A DNA stretch of 64,000 bases from Yersinia massiliensis. Lineage in GTDB: Bacteria > Pseudomonadota > Gammaproteobacteria > Enterobacterales > Enterobacteriaceae. Position 1 is the first letter of the stretch. Each line of letters opens with the position of its first letter. The notes beneath the pieces were generated by a model, which did not search any database, had not been told where the DNA came from, and saw only the letters and a program-made list of their open reading frames with translations. Both the position numbers and the translations under genes were made by a program. The stretch spans positions 4,588,001 through 4,652,000 of the forward strand of contig NZ_CP028487.1 in the NCBI RefSeq assembly GCF_003048255.1, read 5' to 3'. This document shows, piece by piece, positions 53,517-64,000 of the stretch.

Positions 53517-54470
53517 ATGATCGAACTGAAACACTTACGCACCCTGCAAGCTTTGCGTAATACCGGCTCACTGGCGGCGGCGGCGACACAACTTCATCAG
53601 ACCCAATCGGCCTTGTCCCATCAATTCAGCGATCTGGAGCAACGTCTGGGGTTTCGCCTGTTTGTGCGTAAAAGCCAGCCGCTGCGTTTCACCACACAAG
53701 GTGAGATCCTGCTTCAGTTGGCTGAACAAGTGCTGCCACAAATCAAACAGGCCCTGCAAACCTGTAACGAGCCACATCAAACCGCACTGCGCATTGCTAT
53801 CGAGTGCCATAGCTGCATTCAATGGCTGACACCTGCGTTGGATAACTTCCACAAAAGCTGGCCGCAAGTCGCGATGGATTTCCAATCCGGTGTGACTTTC
53901 GATCCACAGCCCGCCTTGCAGCAAGGCGAACTGGATTTGGTGTTAACGTCAGATATTTTGCCGCGTAGTGGTTTGCACTATTCGCCGATGTTTGATTTTG
54001 AGGTGCGATTAGTCTTGGCACCGGATCACCCATTGGCGAATAAAGCCCGTATCGAGCCAGAGGATTTAACCGAAGAAGTCTTGATGATTTACCCAGTGCA
54101 GCGTCAGCGTTTAGATATCTGGCGGCACTTCCTGCAACCTGCGGGAGTGAATCCGGTGCTGAAAAATGTCGATAATACGTTGCTACTGATTCAGATGGTG
54201 TCCGCTCGCATGGGGATCGCCGCACTGCCACATTGGGTGGTAGAGAGCTTCGAGCGTCAGGGATTGGTTACCACCAAAACATTGGGGAATGGCTTGTGGA
54301 GCCGGTTATACGCTGCCGTCCGTGATGGAGAGCAGCGCCAACCAGTAACAGAAGCGTTTATTCGTTCGGCTCGGCAACACGCTTGCGATCATCTGCCTTT
54401 TGTAAAGAATGCGGAGCGACCCAACGCCGGTGTACCCATAGCGAGGCCATTATCACAATTGCCCCAATGA
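53517..54470 (+). CDS. metR: LysR-type transcriptional activator MetR
   Basis: Homocysteine-responsive activator of metE and other methionine genes. 317 residues: N-terminal winged helix ([36 protein letters not shown]) and an effector domain of the periplasmic-binding type. The metE-metR gap contains TTCACTGTCACTGTGAA (about 53492-53508), an inverted repeat that might be a MetR target, and only a loose MetJ-box resemblance. The last 113 bases overlap bioP on the other strand. Confidence 0.95.
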   Translation: MIELKHLRTLQALRNTGSLAAAATQLHQTQSALSHQFSDLEQRLGFRLFVRKSQPLRFTTQGEILLQLAEQVLPQIKQALQTCNEPHQTALRIAIECHSCIQWLTPALDNFHKSWPQVAMDFQSGVTFDPQPALQQGELDLVLTSDILPRSGLHYSPMFDFEVRLVLAPDHPLANKARIEPEDLTEEVLMIYPVQRQRLDIWRHFLQPAGVNPVLKNVDNTLLLIQMVSARMGIAALPHWVVESFERQGLVTTKTLGNGLWSRLYAAVRDGEQRQPVTEAFIRSARQHACDHLPFVKNAERPNAGVPIARPLSQLPQ

Positions 54471-55272
54471 TAAAGCTGGGCCAATGGGGTTTTTCTTGCC
54501 AGATGGCCAAATTCACCAGTAACCCAGCCGGAACATGCACGTTATTCATGATACCCAAGGTGCCGGCATCGACCTGTGTCGCACCATAGTTCCACATGAA
54601 ATAGCCTAGGCCAGATGCGCCGACACCAAGCCATACCAGCACGCCCCACTGTAATTGAGTCGTTGGCAGTTTTTCTGGATTGCCAAAGGCAAACCACGCA
54701 AAGACCGCGACCAACAGTGCCCCAACGTAGAACCATGAAAATGCCACATGTTGCGGGATCGGGTGGACTTCCATCAGCCGCTTGTATCCTACTTGCCCGA
54801 TAGCAAAACAGATATTGGCGGCCTGAACTAACACCAGCCCCCACCAAAAATGCTCACTCAAGTGGTCATAACGGATGATTGCGGCCCCGACGACAGCCAA
54901 AAGAGCACTGAGAGCATAGCCCCAACGCAGGCGCTGACGGCGCAACAAATCATAAATTAAGGTGACATATAGCGGGGTCATCACGGTAAACAGCAAAAAT
55001 TCTGGCACCGTCAGGTAGAGGTATGCGCGGAAGCTGAATAAGTACATGATGCCGAGCTGAATAGCGCCCACAATCATATACAGCAGGATGACCCGCCAAG
55101 GGATATTACGCCAACGCAGAAACGGTAAAAAAACCAGCGCAGCGAGGCCAACTCGCATCAGCACAGAGAACCAACTGTCCACCTGCCCTGCCAGATATTC
55201 GCCAATTAGGCTGAACGAAAATGCCCACAAAATGGTGGTAATGACCAGTAACGGCACGATAATTTGGCTCAT
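54358..55272 (-). CDS. bioP: Biotin transporter BioP (YigM), DMT superfamily
   Basis: Ten-span drug/metabolite-superfamily carrier; the E. coli homologue next to metR is the biotin importer YigM/BioP. 304 residues with two EamA-type repeats and a basic cytoplasmic tail (HRRWVAPHS..). The tail is encoded inside metR in antisense: 113 bases overlap, tail to tail. The assignment rests on neighbourhood plus family; other DMT carriers would look similar. Confidence 0.82.
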   Translation of the reverse strand: MSQIIVPLLVITTILWAFSFSLIGEYLAGQVDSWFSVLMRVGLAALVFLPFLRWRNIPWRVILLYMIVGAIQLGIMYLFSFRAYLYLTVPEFLLFTVMTPLYVTLIYDLLRRQRLRWGYALSALLAVVGAAIIRYDHLSEHFWWGLVLVQAANICFAIGQVGYKRLMEVHPIPQHVAFSWFYVGALLVAVFAWFAFGNPEKLPTTQLQWGVLVWLGVGASGLGYFMWNYGATQVDAGTLGIMNNVHVPAGLLVNLAIWQEKPHWPSFIIGAIVIMASLWVHRRWVAPHSLQKADDRKRVAEPNE

Positions 55273-55389
55273 TGAGGTGATAAAGGGCGATTGTAACGGA
55301 AGTGAGAGACAAATTTTGCGTTAACTGGGTTTACATCTGGTTAAATATAAACCCATTGAGCTTTCATGCAGCGCTTTTTATCTTGCTGA

Positions 55390-56346
55390 TTACATCCCAA
55401 CGCCAATGATGGTCAGGATTAACGGGGTCGTGACAGCGGCCAACACAGTAGACATCACTAAACTGGCGGCGGCAGGGCCAGTTAACACGTTAAATTGCCG
55501 TGACATCAGATAAACATTCACGCCTGTTGCCATTGATCCCAGCAACACCACCACTTGTGTTTCCAGCACCGGTAGATTCATCGCCCATGCCATCGCCCAA
55601 ATCACCATCGGCTGGACAATCAGTTTCAGGAAACAAATGGCGCTGCTGATTTGCCAGCCTTCCGTAACACGGTATTCCGCCAACCCCATGCCCAGTACGA
55701 TCAACGAGAGTGGTGGCGCGATCTGTCCTAACATGGTGACAGGCTGGTCGATAAACTGTGGCAGTTGTAAGCCCGTTAAGCTAAATAGCGTCCCTGAGAT
55801 AATCCCGATAATTAGCGGGTTAGTCAGCACGCTACGCGCCGTCTTCGCAAACCCTGCCATCGTGGGTGAGCCATTACGCGCCCACTCAACTGAAATCGTG
55901 ACTAAAGTCCACAATATCAATCCGTTAAATACTAATACTAGCGCGACGGCTGGAATGGATTTCTCCCCCAGCATGATAGTGGCGATAGGTAATCCAAGCA
56001 TCACGTTATTGGAGAAAATCCCACCGAGAGCAAACACAGACCCGGACACACCGTCCAGATGAAACACTCGATTGGCGATAATACGCCCGAGGACAAACAC
56101 CACCAGACAGCTACCAAAAAAAGCAATCAATAGACGCGCATCTACCGCCGGACGTTCAGAGAAATCGCACATCATACGGAACAGCATGGCAGGTAAGGCG
56201 AGGGAGAAAACAAAACGGGTCAGGCCATCCGTGATGGTCGATGGCCATTTACCAAACCGCACTAAACCGTATCCGAGTGCGAGCAAAACAAATAATGGTG
56301 AAGACAGTACTATCTGGTGCCAGAGCGAGATAACAAAGGCGGGCAT
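55390..56346 (-). CDS. AEC-family permease (auxin efflux carrier type)
   Basis: Predicted secondary carrier with about ten membrane spans. 318 residues with the AEC pattern: LPAMLFRMM, GIFSNNVMLGLPIA in the first half and TGVNVYLMSRQF in the second. Bacterial members such as MdcF carry malonate or other acids; the substrate here is unknown. It stands between bioP and ugpQ with gaps of 117 and 185 bases that show no clear terminator. Confidence 0.88.
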   Translation of the reverse strand: MPAFVISLWHQIVLSSPLFVLLALGYGLVRFGKWPSTITDGLTRFVFSLALPAMLFRMMCDFSERPAVDARLLIAFFGSCLVVFVLGRIIANRVFHLDGVSGSVFALGGIFSNNVMLGLPIATIMLGEKSIPAVALVLVFNGLILWTLVTISVEWARNGSPTMAGFAKTARSVLTNPLIIGIISGTLFSLTGLQLPQFIDQPVTMLGQIAPPLSLIVLGMGLAEYRVTEGWQISSAICFLKLIVQPMVIWAMAWAMNLPVLETQVVVLLGSMATGVNVYLMSRQFNVLTGPAAASLVMSTVLAAVTTPLILTIIGVGM

Positions 56347-56531
56347 GGGTCACATCCTGTCAAACTGGGCCAGATCTGCCCATAAGTATAAGAATGACTG
56401 ACCTGTTCCGTTTCCTGTTCTGTTTATCCCAACATCATTGGTGTGACAGGTAGGCGGCAAGTGAGCCAACCCCGATAAACATACTCACGTCTGTCATTGA
56501 AGCCAGCGCACATGGCAAACACCCAGTCACG

Positions 56532-57284
56532 TTAAGTATGAGGGGAAAAATCGGGACCAATCAAATCTATACGGTCAGTACAGATGCAGTCAACGCCCCA
56601 ACTTAACAATTCCTGCGCGCGCGCCGTTTGATTGACGGTATAGACCAAAATATGTAGCCCCGCCGCTTTGAGCAATGCCACACGCTCTGCCGTCAATTGT
56701 TTGTGGTTGATATGCAAAGAGACGCAATCCAATTGCTGAGTCAGTGCCCGCCAATTTTCATCCCACTTATCCAGTAGTAGCCCTCGCGGTAACTCTGGTG
56801 CCGCTTGCTGCGCGGCAACTAAGGCGTCGAATGAGAACGAGGACAACAGGGGCGGTATCGTCTGACCTTGCCATAATTGACGAGCCGCCAGCGCGATGGC
56901 TTGCCCAGTGATCGTTTCCGCGCCTGTAGTGGGCTTGATTTCGATGTTTGCGGCTATCGAGTGTTGCGCACAGCGAGCAGCGACTTCGCTGAGCAGTGGT
57001 AAGCGCTCACCCCGAAATGCCGTGCTATACCAGTCGCCAGCATCCAACTGAATCAGTTTCTCCCAAGGTAAATCACCGGCGACGCCCCAGCCATTACTGG
57101 TCCGTTCCAGCGTGTCGTCATGTAGCAAAAATATCTGGCCGTCATGGGATAATTTGGCATCGAACTCGATCATTTTATGGCCGTAACGCGCCCCGACATC
57201 AATCGCAGCCAGTGTATTTTCCGGTGCTAATGCACCGCCACCCCGATGAGCCACAATGGGAGGATAAGGCCAGTTTTTACTCAT
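56532..57284 (-). CDS. ugpQ: Glycerophosphodiester phosphodiesterase UgpQ
   Basis: Cytosolic enzyme that hydrolyses imported glycerophosphodiesters to glycerol-3-phosphate and alcohol. 250 residues with the GDPD signature [17 protein letters not shown] (14-30) and ligands in [23 protein letters not shown]. Last gene of ugpBAECQ; its ATG overlaps the ugpC stop by 4 bases. Confidence 0.96.
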   Translation of the reverse strand: MSKNWPYPPIVAHRGGGALAPENTLAAIDVGARYGHKMIEFDAKLSHDGQIFLLHDDTLERTSNGWGVAGDLPWEKLIQLDAGDWYSTAFRGERLPLLSEVAARCAQHSIAANIEIKPTTGAETITGQAIALAARQLWQGQTIPPLLSSFSFDALVAAQQAAPELPRGLLLDKWDENWRALTQQLDCVSLHINHKQLTAERVALLKAAGLHILVYTVNQTARAQELLSWGVDCICTDRIDLIGPDFSPHT

Positions 57285-58354
57285 GATTCCATCCGTAATC
57301 CGCTTTCTGAATCAAAAAAATGCAGCGCCGCAAACGGGAGAGATAAGTGCAGCTGACTGCCCGCCGCTGGCATCTCTTCGTGGGATAAACGAGCAATGAT
57401 ACTCTGCCCACCCCATTGACCATGCGCCAGATTATCGGCCCCCAATAATTCCAAGGTCAATAACGTCATCGGCACCCCCAGCGCTGAAGTTGTCTGCTGA
57501 ATATGCTCTGGTCGTATACCTAGGGTCAAGTACCGCTCTGCCCATTGCGGTTGTGGGACAGCCAAAGGTAAGCGCATCCCATCCGATAAAATAAATGCGC
57601 AACCGTCCGTACTGACGGTGCCAGCGAACAAATTCATCGCCGGTGACCCGATAAAACTGGCGACAAACAGTGACGCGGGGCGTTGGTATACCTCGCTGGG
57701 TGTACCGATTTGCTCCGCAACGCCTTTGTTCATCACAATCACTCGTTGAGCGAGTGTCATCGCCTCAACCTGATCATGGGTCACGTATAAGCTGGTGGTT
57801 TTTAACCGACGATGGAGCTGTTGTAGCTCAAGCCGCATCTGTACACGCAATTTGGCATCCAGATTAGACAGCGGTTCATCAAACAAGAAAACCGCAGGCT
57901 CACGCACGATAGCTCGCCCCATCGCGACCCGTTGCCGTTGCCCACCAGAAAGCTCGCGCGGTTTACGTTTTAACAGTGGCTCCAATTCCAGAATTCTTGC
58001 AGCTTCATCCACGCGCTGGCGAATTTGCTCTTTACCAAAACCACGAATTTTTAGGCCATATGCCATGTTGTCGAACACGCTCATATGGGGATACAGCGCG
58101 TAATTTTGAAAGACCATGGCAATGCCACGATCTTTAGGTTCCAGTTCGGTGACGCGCTGATTATCAATGTAAATATCGCCACTGGTGGTGCGTTCAAGCC
58201 CCGCCACCATACGCAACAGCGTTGATTTGCCACATCCTGAGGGGCCAACCATGACGATAAATTCACCGTCGGCGACATCGAGATCAATTTGCTTAATCAC
58301 TGGTGTAACGCCGTCATAAGATTTAGTGACTGCCTGAAGCTTTAAACATGCCAT
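57281..58354 (-). CDS. ugpC: sn-glycerol-3-phosphate ABC transporter ATP-binding protein UgpC
   Basis: ATPase of the Ugp importer, close to MalK. 357 residues: Walker [10 protein letters not shown] (37-45), Q-loop [10 protein letters not shown], signature LSGGQRQR (135-142), Walker B with D159-E160, H-loop THDQVEAM, and a C-terminal regulatory OB-like domain. It follows ugpE after 6 bases. Confidence 0.97.
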   Translation of the reverse strand: MACLKLQAVTKSYDGVTPVIKQIDLDVADGEFIVMVGPSGCGKSTLLRMVAGLERTTSGDIYIDNQRVTELEPKDRGIAMVFQNYALYPHMSVFDNMAYGLKIRGFGKEQIRQRVDEAARILELEPLLKRKPRELSGGQRQRVAMGRAIVREPAVFLFDEPLSNLDAKLRVQMRLELQQLHRRLKTTSLYVTHDQVEAMTLAQRVIVMNKGVAEQIGTPSEVYQRPASLFVASFIGSPAMNLFAGTVSTDGCAFILSDGMRLPLAVPQPQWAERYLTLGIRPEHIQQTTSALGVPMTLLTLELLGADNLAHGQWGGQSIIARLSHEEMPAAGSQLHLSLPFAALHFFDSESGLRMES

Positions 58355-58360
58355 ATCAGA

Positions 58361-59206
58361 TTACTTCTCACTGTCTACCAAGCCGCGCACAAACCAACGC
58401 TGCATCAGAAGGACCACCACGACGGGCGGAATTAAGGTCAGAATCATCGCTGCCATGACTTGATTCCATTGCGTAGGTGCGCCAGAGCTTGAAATCATGC
58501 TGCGAATTCCCGCCACCGCCGTGCCCATAGACGCATCGCTGGTAATCAAAATGGGCCAGAGATATTGGTTCCAACCATAGATAAAGGTGATAACAAATAG
58601 CGCGGCCAAATTGGTTTTTGACAGCGGTAGAACAATGTCCCAGAAAAAACGCATCGCCCCTGCACCATCGATTCTCGCGGCTTCCAATAGCTCATCCGGC
58701 AAGGTCATAAAAAATTGCCGAAATAGGAATGTTGCGGTGGCAGAGGCCATCAATGGCAGCGTTAAACCCGTGTAGCTGTCCAACATGTTTAGGTTCGCAA
58801 TCACCTGAATGGTGGGGAAGATGCGCACTTCGACGGGCAACATCAGGGTGAGGAAGATCAGCCAAAAGAATAGATTGCGCAGCGGAAAACGGAAATAAAC
58901 GATGGCATAGGCAGAAAGCATTGATACGGTAATTTTGCCAATCGTAATCGCCAACGCCATCACGAAACTGTTAAACAGCATCAAGCCAAAAGGTGCGCTG
59001 TTATTGCCAACACCTGAGTGCCAAATATGGCTGATGTTCTGCCACAAATGCGGCCCAGGGATTAATGTCATCGGCACTTGAAACACTTGTGTGTCATCCA
59101 AAGATGCCGCCACGAAGGCCACATACAATGGGAATAAGATTAATAGCACGCCAATCATCAGCATGATGTGACAAAAAATATCGAGTCCGCGACGATTCTC
59201 AATCAT
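58361..59206 (-). CDS. ugpE: sn-glycerol-3-phosphate ABC transporter permease UgpE
   Basis: Inner-membrane permease of the Ugp importer. 281 residues with six spans and the cytoplasmic EAA loop ([27 protein letters not shown]) that docks on UgpC. It overlaps the end of ugpA by 4 bases. Confidence 0.96.
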   Translation of the reverse strand: MIENRRGLDIFCHIMLMIGVLLILFPLYVAFVAASLDDTQVFQVPMTLIPGPHLWQNISHIWHSGVGNNSAPFGLMLFNSFVMALAITIGKITVSMLSAYAIVYFRFPLRNLFFWLIFLTLMLPVEVRIFPTIQVIANLNMLDSYTGLTLPLMASATATFLFRQFFMTLPDELLEAARIDGAGAMRFFWDIVLPLSKTNLAALFVITFIYGWNQYLWPILITSDASMGTAVAGIRSMISSSGAPTQWNQVMAAMILTLIPPVVVVLLMQRWFVRGLVDSEK

Positions 59207-60090
59207 TGGTAACGCACCTTACGCTCAACATAGCGGAACTGAATCACTGTCAGGCCAATCACTAGCAACATCAGCACCACTGATTGCGCGGCAGAGCTGG
59301 ATAAATCCAATCCGGCAAAACCTTCGCGATAGATTTTATAAATCAGGGTCGTGGTCGCCTGAACAGGGCCGCCGCCCGTTGCAGCATCGATAACCGGGAA
59401 TGTATCGAAGAAGGCATAAACCAGATTCACCACCAGCAAGAAGAAGCTGACCGGTGATATCAGCGGCAGCACCAAATTAAAGAAACGGCGCACTGGCCCA
59501 GCACCGTCAATCGCGGCAGCTTCAACCAGTGAACGGGGAATAGATTGCAATGCGGCAAGGAAAAACAAGAAGTTATAGCTGATTTGCTTCCAGACTGAGG
59601 CTAGCACCACCAGAAACATGGCCTGCCCGCTATTTTGTGCATGATTCCAGTCATAGCCCAGCGTCGCGAGGAAGTGGGTGATCAACCCCAGCCCTGGATT
59701 GAACAAAAATATCCACAGGACAGCAGCCACGGCGGGGGCCACGGCATAAGGCAAAATCATTAATGTTTGATAAATGCGGCTACCGCGCACCACGTAATCC
59801 ACCATTGCGGCCAAAAACAGTGACACGATCAGGCCAATACCGGCCACCAATGAGCTAAAAATCAGCGTGGTGTAAAACGAGGCTAAATAGTATTCATCCT
59901 GAAATAGCTGAATAAAGTTGCTCAGCCCAACAAATTCACTGGAGAGGCCAAACGGGTCCAACATCTGTACGGAATACCACAGTGCCTCACCGGCAGGCCA
60001 CAGGAAAAAAACGACGGTAATGACTAACTGAGGTAAAACCAGCAGATAAGGTAATCCACTACAGGAGAAACCGGGACGGGAAGATGACAT
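59203..60090 (-). CDS. ugpA: sn-glycerol-3-phosphate ABC transporter permease UgpA
   Basis: Partner permease of UgpE. 295 residues, six spans, with the EAA loop [27 protein letters not shown]. Identifiable by its close match to E. coli UgpA, including the C-terminal [15 protein letters not shown]. It is separated from ugpB by 111 bases containing a strong hairpin. Confidence 0.96.
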   Translation of the reverse strand: MSSSRPGFSCSGLPYLLVLPQLVITVVFFLWPAGEALWYSVQMLDPFGLSSEFVGLSNFIQLFQDEYYLASFYTTLIFSSLVAGIGLIVSLFLAAMVDYVVRGSRIYQTLMILPYAVAPAVAAVLWIFLFNPGLGLITHFLATLGYDWNHAQNSGQAMFLVVLASVWKQISYNFLFFLAALQSIPRSLVEAAAIDGAGPVRRFFNLVLPLISPVSFFLLVVNLVYAFFDTFPVIDAATGGGPVQATTTLIYKIYREGFAGLDLSSSAAQSVVLMLLVIGLTVIQFRYVERKVRYQ

Positions 60091-60143
60091 AGAATTAACC
60101 GTTAATCTAACAAGGTACGCGTTGCGGTAGAGAGCCGTTTGGT

Positions 60144-60184
60144 CTTGCCAGTTTTAGGGCCAATATTTGCCCCAAACTGGCAAG
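60144..60184 (-). other. Strong hairpin between ugpB and ugpA
   Basis: An 11-bp perfect stem (60144-60154 with 60174-60184), extended inward by further G-C pairs. No T run follows. Such a fold after the binding-protein gene could stabilise the ugpB message and give more UgpB than permease, as REP hairpins do in malE-malF. Role inferred. Confidence 0.65.
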
Positions 60185-60201
60185 TTCACTGCTCAATAAT
60201 G

Positions 60202-61521
60202 CTATTTATTTGCCTGTTCAAAGCGACGCAGTAAGACGTCGCCCCGCTTCACTGCGCTATCCAATGCTTCTTGAGGCGCTTTTTTACCCGTCCACACCCC
60301 TTCCAGCTCTTCATCAACCACGGTACGAATCTGCGGCATATTGCCCAGACGTAACCCTTTGGTGTAAGGCAATGGTGGCTTATTCAGCATTTGGCGAGTG
60401 GCGACATCAGCACCAGGGTTCTTCTCATAGAAGCCCTGCTGCTTAGTCAACTCATAGGCGGCGGTGGTGATCGGCAGGTAGCCTGTTTTCTGGTGCCATT
60501 CAGCGGCAATTTCAGGCTGAGCCAGATATTGCAAGAATTCGGCCACGCCTTTGTAAGTGTCTTTATCTTTACCGTCCATCACCCACAGGCTGGCACCGCC
60601 GATAATGGCGTTTTGCGGCGCATCTTTCGCATCTGCGTCGTAAGGCATCATGCCGACACCGTAGTTAAATTTCGCGTACTGACGAATATCAGCAAGCGAA
60701 CCTGAAGAAGCGGTGGTGATGGCACAATCACCGTTATAAAACTTCGCGGTCGATTCATCTTTACGGCCGAAATAGGTGAAGTCACCTTTCTTATTCATAT
60801 CCGACAGCAGTTGAATATGCTTAACCTGCAAGGGTTTATTGAACTCCAATACAGCATCGGTGCCTTCAAAACCATTATTACGGCTAGCGATGAGCTGACC
60901 ATGCCATGCGCTGAAGTTCTCAATTTGGATCCACCCCTGCCAACCACTGGCGTAACCACAACTTGAACCTGCAGCACGGAGTTTGGCTGTATCTTCCGCC
61001 AGTTCTTGCCACGTTTTAGGCGGTTGATCCGGATTCAAACCTGCTTTCTTAAAGGCATCTTTGTTGTAGTACAGCACGGGTGTAGAACTGTTAAATGGCT
61101 GCGACAACAAATGACCTGTTTTGGCATCGGTGTAATAGCCTGCGACCGTCGGCACGAAAACAGACTCATCAAAATTAATATTGGCGTCTTTAAAGACTTG
61201 GAAGACAGGCTTAATCGCCTTGCTCGCCATCATGGTTGCCGTACCCACTTCATAAACTTGCAAGATTGCCGGTGCTTTACCAGAACGGAAGGCCGCAATG
61301 CCAGCCGCAAGGCTTTGTTCGTAGTTACCCTTATAGACAGGGATGATTTTATAATCGCTGTGCGACTGGTTAAAGCGGTCAGCTAATGAATCAACTTCTT
61401 TACCCAACTCCCCTTCCATTGAATGCCAGAAAGGGATTTCAGTCACGGCCATGGCATTAGCGCTAAAAGCCAAAGTCAGTGCGACACAAATCGACGTTTT
61501 ACGAATGGTATTGTTAAACAT
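60202..61521 (-). CDS. ugpB: sn-glycerol-3-phosphate-binding periplasmic protein UgpB
   Basis: Captures glycerol-3-phosphate and glycerophosphodiesters in the periplasm. 439 residues with a Sec signal peptide (about residues 1-25, ending ANAMA) and an extracellular-solute-binding family 1 fold ([24 protein letters not shown]). First gene of ugpBAECQ, preceded by Pho-box repeats. Confidence 0.96.
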   Translation of the reverse strand: MFNNTIRKTSICVALTLAFSANAMAVTEIPFWHSMEGELGKEVDSLADRFNQSHSDYKIIPVYKGNYEQSLAAGIAAFRSGKAPAILQVYEVGTATMMASKAIKPVFQVFKDANINFDESVFVPTVAGYYTDAKTGHLLSQPFNSSTPVLYYNKDAFKKAGLNPDQPPKTWQELAEDTAKLRAAGSSCGYASGWQGWIQIENFSAWHGQLIASRNNGFEGTDAVLEFNKPLQVKHIQLLSDMNKKGDFTYFGRKDESTAKFYNGDCAITTASSGSLADIRQYAKFNYGVGMMPYDADAKDAPQNAIIGGASLWVMDGKDKDTYKGVAEFLQYLAQPEIAAEWHQKTGYLPITTAAYELTKQQGFYEKNPGADVATRQMLNKPPLPYTKGLRLGNMPQIRTVVDEELEGVWTGKKAPQEALDSAVKRGDVLLRRFEQANK

Positions 61522-61608
61522 ATCTAGCCCCTGAATAAATCTGTCTAGCTCACATCAATGAATAAGCGTCGGTGAGCGAAATAAATCAGTTTTTGTTCGC
61601 AGGCAAAC

Positions 61609-61650
61609 ATGACACTCTTTCATGACAGAAATATAACCTTTATATGACGG
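61609..61650 (-). promoter_or_regulatory. Pho box repeats upstream of ugpB
   Basis: On the minus strand CCGTCAT-ATAA-AGGTTAT-ATTT-CTGTCAT forms three 7-base PhoB half-sites with the required 11-base period. A further GTGTCAT lies 6 bases on. This fits PhoB activation under phosphate starvation. The remainder of the 496-base ugpB-pilin gap (61651-62017) is AT-rich and must hold the pilin promoter, but I can place no specific site. Confidence 0.75.
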
Positions 61651-62017
61651 AAAAATGGCAACTCAGCAGAAATTAAGTGACACTTTTATTCAGAGTGATT
61701 TTAATTAACCGCATAAGTAATTTGAATTAGGTTTACATCTAATTATTACCATGGCTAGTGAATTAAATATAAACTTGGCATTCATTAAGCCTATTTATTT
61801 AAGTTATTTTTTTAGCTTAATCTAAGGTTTTCATTATTGAGACGACTTACATGCCATGCTAGTGTTGCCCCACTTTTTTGACAGCCAATATATTGATGCA
61901 ACGTTATTAACACCCTAAAAAATCGTTGCTTTACATATATAGCTCACAAAAGTCATTACGAATAAACATCACCACCATTAATAATGGTTTATTTCAATAA
62001 GAGATTTCTAGGTATTT

Positions 62018-62497
62018 ATGATGAAAAAAACACTACTATCCATTATATCCATGGCCGCATTGCTTAGCGTAACAACGACTCATGCCGCTCCTTTTGAAAA
62101 AAACATTACTGTTGAAGCTAAAATTATTGATGTAATAAAATTAACGAAAGCTAATGGCACAAAGCTTGATAATATAAAACTGGACTATGACTATACCAAA
62201 AATGATGGCTCTTATACAAACACCACAGGTATTAAAATAATAGTTACCAATGCAGACCCTAAAGTCAAAATTAAACTTGCAGAAGATTTTAAGCTAGTTG
62301 ACTCAACCGATAATACTAAAGAATTTACTGACCACAGCATCACACTTAATGGTGACGATATTACTACCGGTGATGGCTCTTTTAACCTAGCAGCGAAGCA
62401 GTTTGCAGGTGATTTAACCATAACTGCCAAGCAACCGGCCGTAGCAGCAGGGACTTATTCCGGAACGCTCAAATTGGTGCTTGAATCAGAAGCTTAA
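62018..62497 (+). CDS. CS1/CFA/I-type (alpha) fimbrial major subunit
   Basis: Predicted pilin of the CS1/CFA/I family. 159 residues: signal peptide of about 23 residues (MMKKTLLSIISMAALLS..THA), then a mature domain starting APFEKNITVEAKIIDVIKL. This compares with VEKTISVTASVDPTVDLL of CS1 pilins. The mature part has no cysteine, as expected for this family and unlike chaperone-usher type 1 pilins. AT-rich compared with the ugp genes, suggesting acquisition. A 9-bp hairpin follows before the usher gene. No chaperone gene lies upstream. Confidence 0.85.
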   Translation: MMKKTLLSIISMAALLSVTTTHAAPFEKNITVEAKIIDVIKLTKANGTKLDNIKLDYDYTKNDGSYTNTTGIKIIVTNADPKVKIKLAEDFKLVDSTDNTKEFTDHSITLNGDDITTGDGSFNLAAKQFAGDLTITAKQPAVAAGTYSGTLKLVLESEA

Positions 62498-62525
62498 TTA
62501 AGTAAAAAGTCGCTTCACTTAATTA
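62495..62525 (+). other. Hairpin between pilin and usher genes
   Basis: TAATTAAGT/ACTTAATTA, a 9-bp perfect AT-rich stem (62495-62503 with 62517-62525), overlaps the pilin stop codon. No T run follows. It could protect the pilin message or reduce read-through so that pilin exceeds usher. Role inferred. Confidence 0.5.
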
Positions 62526-62684
62526 CAGATAACATACGGCCAGGAATTAGTCTCTTGGCTGTTTGCTCCTTTTGACATAACAATACGATTGCAAACCCAA
62601 TCTTGATCATCAACAAGATCAACAACACGTCTATTAGGGAGATGCTTAATCATATTATTAATCTTGTAAACGGAATGGAATCCA

Positions 62685-64000
62685 GTGAAAAATAAAACCA
62701 ATAAAATAATATTTTCAACGATATTACTTCTTATACTAAGCTCAGGCCATGCCGAAGATATCACCATTGAGCATCTCATCCCGCCAGGGTTCTCACCGGT
62801 TGAAGAGCACAATACATTGCAATTACTGGGTGTGTTGGATGGTAAAACACTTCCCGCGCCAATTTTTTACTCAGAAGAAAAGCAACAATTAACCTTCGAT
62901 AAGAAAAAGTATCAGCTTAACAAGATAGGTGATAAATCAATCTTGTTATTAGACGAGATCTTACCTCAGATTCCATATTTACAGTGTAAAACGGGTTGTG
63001 ACTATATTTTGTCAGGTCATAACATCATGCTGGATAAAGTTAATAATGTCATCACTATCAATAATAATAACAACCGCTATCTGATGCCATCCACGACATG
63101 GGGGTTGGTGCATAATCAATCTTTTGACTTACGAATGACGGCAAAGAATTATCGGGCTATATCCGGCCGTGGGCAAGGTTATATTGGCTTACCTTTACAA
63201 TCTTATGGCTTTGTTAATTGGTTTTATAACACCACCCGTTCAAAGAATAGTGATCAGCAGTGGAATATCCCCCGATACCAACATCACACTCAAAAAGGCA
63301 TTGATAGTGGCTATCTGCAAAAAAATTTTCAGGCGCTCTATTTCCGAGTAGGGAAGCAAAACAATCTGGATAACAGCGCGGGGAGTATCAACACCCTCAT
63401 TAACCCAGCCTTAAACCAATTTATTACCTTGGGTAGCCAAAGCTATCTAGCCCTAGATAGGCTATCTGCAGGTAGTTTAGTGTTGTATGCCACGACAGAG
63501 GGAGATTATGAATTTTACCGCGATAACCAGCTTATTCGCCGCATTCCAGCACAGCTAGGCCGCAATGAAATTAACTACAATCAACTCCCCGGTGGCTATT
63601 ACAACGTTGACATTCGTTTAGTGGACCACACTGGCCGCATCGTTAGTCAAGAAAGCCAAATCATCAGTAATATCAGTGCACAAACCCACTATGGATGGTT
63701 TGTCACGATGGGCAAAGGCAGTACTCCCCATCATCGAACCTCCCCTTACTTAGTGCAATTTGGTCGCAGTATGAAGATTGAAAACCTGCAAACCAATATC
63801 TCGCTGCTTAAAGACAATGCCCAGCACTGGGCTGCTGAAGGGAATATATCGCGACCATGGGGTTTCGCTGACCTGACTATCACCCCTAGCCTCGGCATGA
63901 TGTCAGGTGAAAAACACGGTGGTGGTTATCTGCGCTTAAACGGTGGGAATACAGCACTAGGGTATCTCTCTGTCGCCCGTTATCAAACACCCGATGTATC
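62685..64000 (+). CDS. CS1-type fimbrial outer-membrane usher (partial)
   Basis: Usher of the CooC/CfaC/TcfC family, which secretes and assembles alpha fimbriae through the outer membrane. Open from a GTG at 62685 to the window end (438 codons seen; the family has about 850). Signal peptide about 24 residues (VKNKTNKIIFSTILLLILSSGHA), then DITIEHLIPPGFSPVEEH, a two-cysteine loop LQCKTGC, and a beta-rich region with GSYQSYLALDRLSAGS-like repeats. The ribosome site is weak (GGAATGGA). It is 187 bases after the pilin. The adhesin and chaperone would be expected beyond the edge. Confidence 0.8.
   Translation, partial: MKNKTNKIIFSTILLLILSSGHAEDITIEHLIPPGFSPVEEHNTLQLLGVLDGKTLPAPIFYSEEKQQLTFDKKKYQLNKIGDKSILLLDEILPQIPYLQCKTGCDYILSGHNIMLDKVNNVITINNNNNRYLMPSTTWGLVHNQSFDLRMTAKNYRAISGRGQGYIGLPLQSYGFVNWFYNTTRSKNSDQQWNIPRYQHHTQKGIDSGYLQKNFQALYFRVGKQNNLDNSAGSINTLINPALNQFITLGSQSYLALDRLSAGSLVLYATTEGDYEFYRDNQLIRRIPAQLGRNEINYNQLPGGYYNVDIRLVDHTGRIVSQESQIISNISAQTHYGWFVTMGKGSTPHHRTSPYLVQFGRSMKIENLQTNISLLKDNAQHWAAEGNISRPWGFADLTITPSLGMMSGEKHGGGYLRLNGGNTALGYLSVARYQTPDV

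Noticed and set aside
62212..62812. Minus-strand open frames across the pilin and usher start
   Set aside because: Antisense to recognisable fimbrial genes, with no homology or start signals.

Overview
The window reads as a chromosomal segment of an enterobacterium, most likely Yersinia. Core proteins are close to their E. coli counterparts and gene order follows two E. coli regions. Several blocks fit Yersinia rather than E. coli: hemB between rfaH and tatD, a CstA-type carrier between rmuC and udp, and ugpBAECQ beside metR/bioP followed by a CS1-type pilus locus. Genus is an inference from gene content and recalled homologues; species cannot be settled.

Left part (1-19.9 kb): the end of the thi operon (thiH, +) converges on the transcription/translation block, all on the minus strand and read right to left: four tRNA genes, tufB, secE-nusG, rplKA, rplJL-rpoBC. 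Its classic RNA controls are visible: the L1 site before rplK, the L10 leader before rplJ, and the attenuator and RNase III-type hairpin between rplL and rpoB. Then come an acetyltransferase and coaA (+), and birA and murB (-).

Middle (19.9-25.6 kb): a complete rRNA operon on the minus strand (promoters P1/P2, boxA, 16S, tRNA-Glu, 23S, 5S, terminators). Behind the 5S lies a fragment of a second 5S 3' end with its own terminator, separated by a run of small hairpins. The operon is flanked by hemG on one side and murB on the other, so it joins what are the rrnA and rrnB neighbourhoods in E. coli.

Right part (25.6-61.5 kb): hemG-trkH, pepQ-yigZ, fadBA (with a FadR operator and a perfect FNR-like box upstream), fre, ubiD, rfaH, hemB, tatABCD, ubiEJB, rmuC, a DedA protein, a CstA-family carrier, a protein phosphatase, udp (with two CRP sites 53 bp apart), ysgA, metE/metR, bioP, an AEC permease, and the Pho-regulated glycerol-3-phosphate system ugpBAECQ. 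Themes are haem and ubiquinone synthesis, protein export, fatty-acid oxidation, methionine synthesis and phosphate-starvation scavenging.

Right edge (62.0-64.0 kb): the AT-rich start of an alpha (CS1/CFA/I-type) fimbrial operon, with a major pilin and an outer-membrane usher that runs off the window.

Most of the window is conserved core genome. I did not find a convincing new multigene system. The most unusual points are a tRNA-Thr next to tufB with a damaged anticodon arm and T arm, the 5S fragment and hairpin array behind the rRNA operon, the rrnA/rrnB hybrid junction, and a pilus operon that starts with the pilin and has no upstream chaperone gene.
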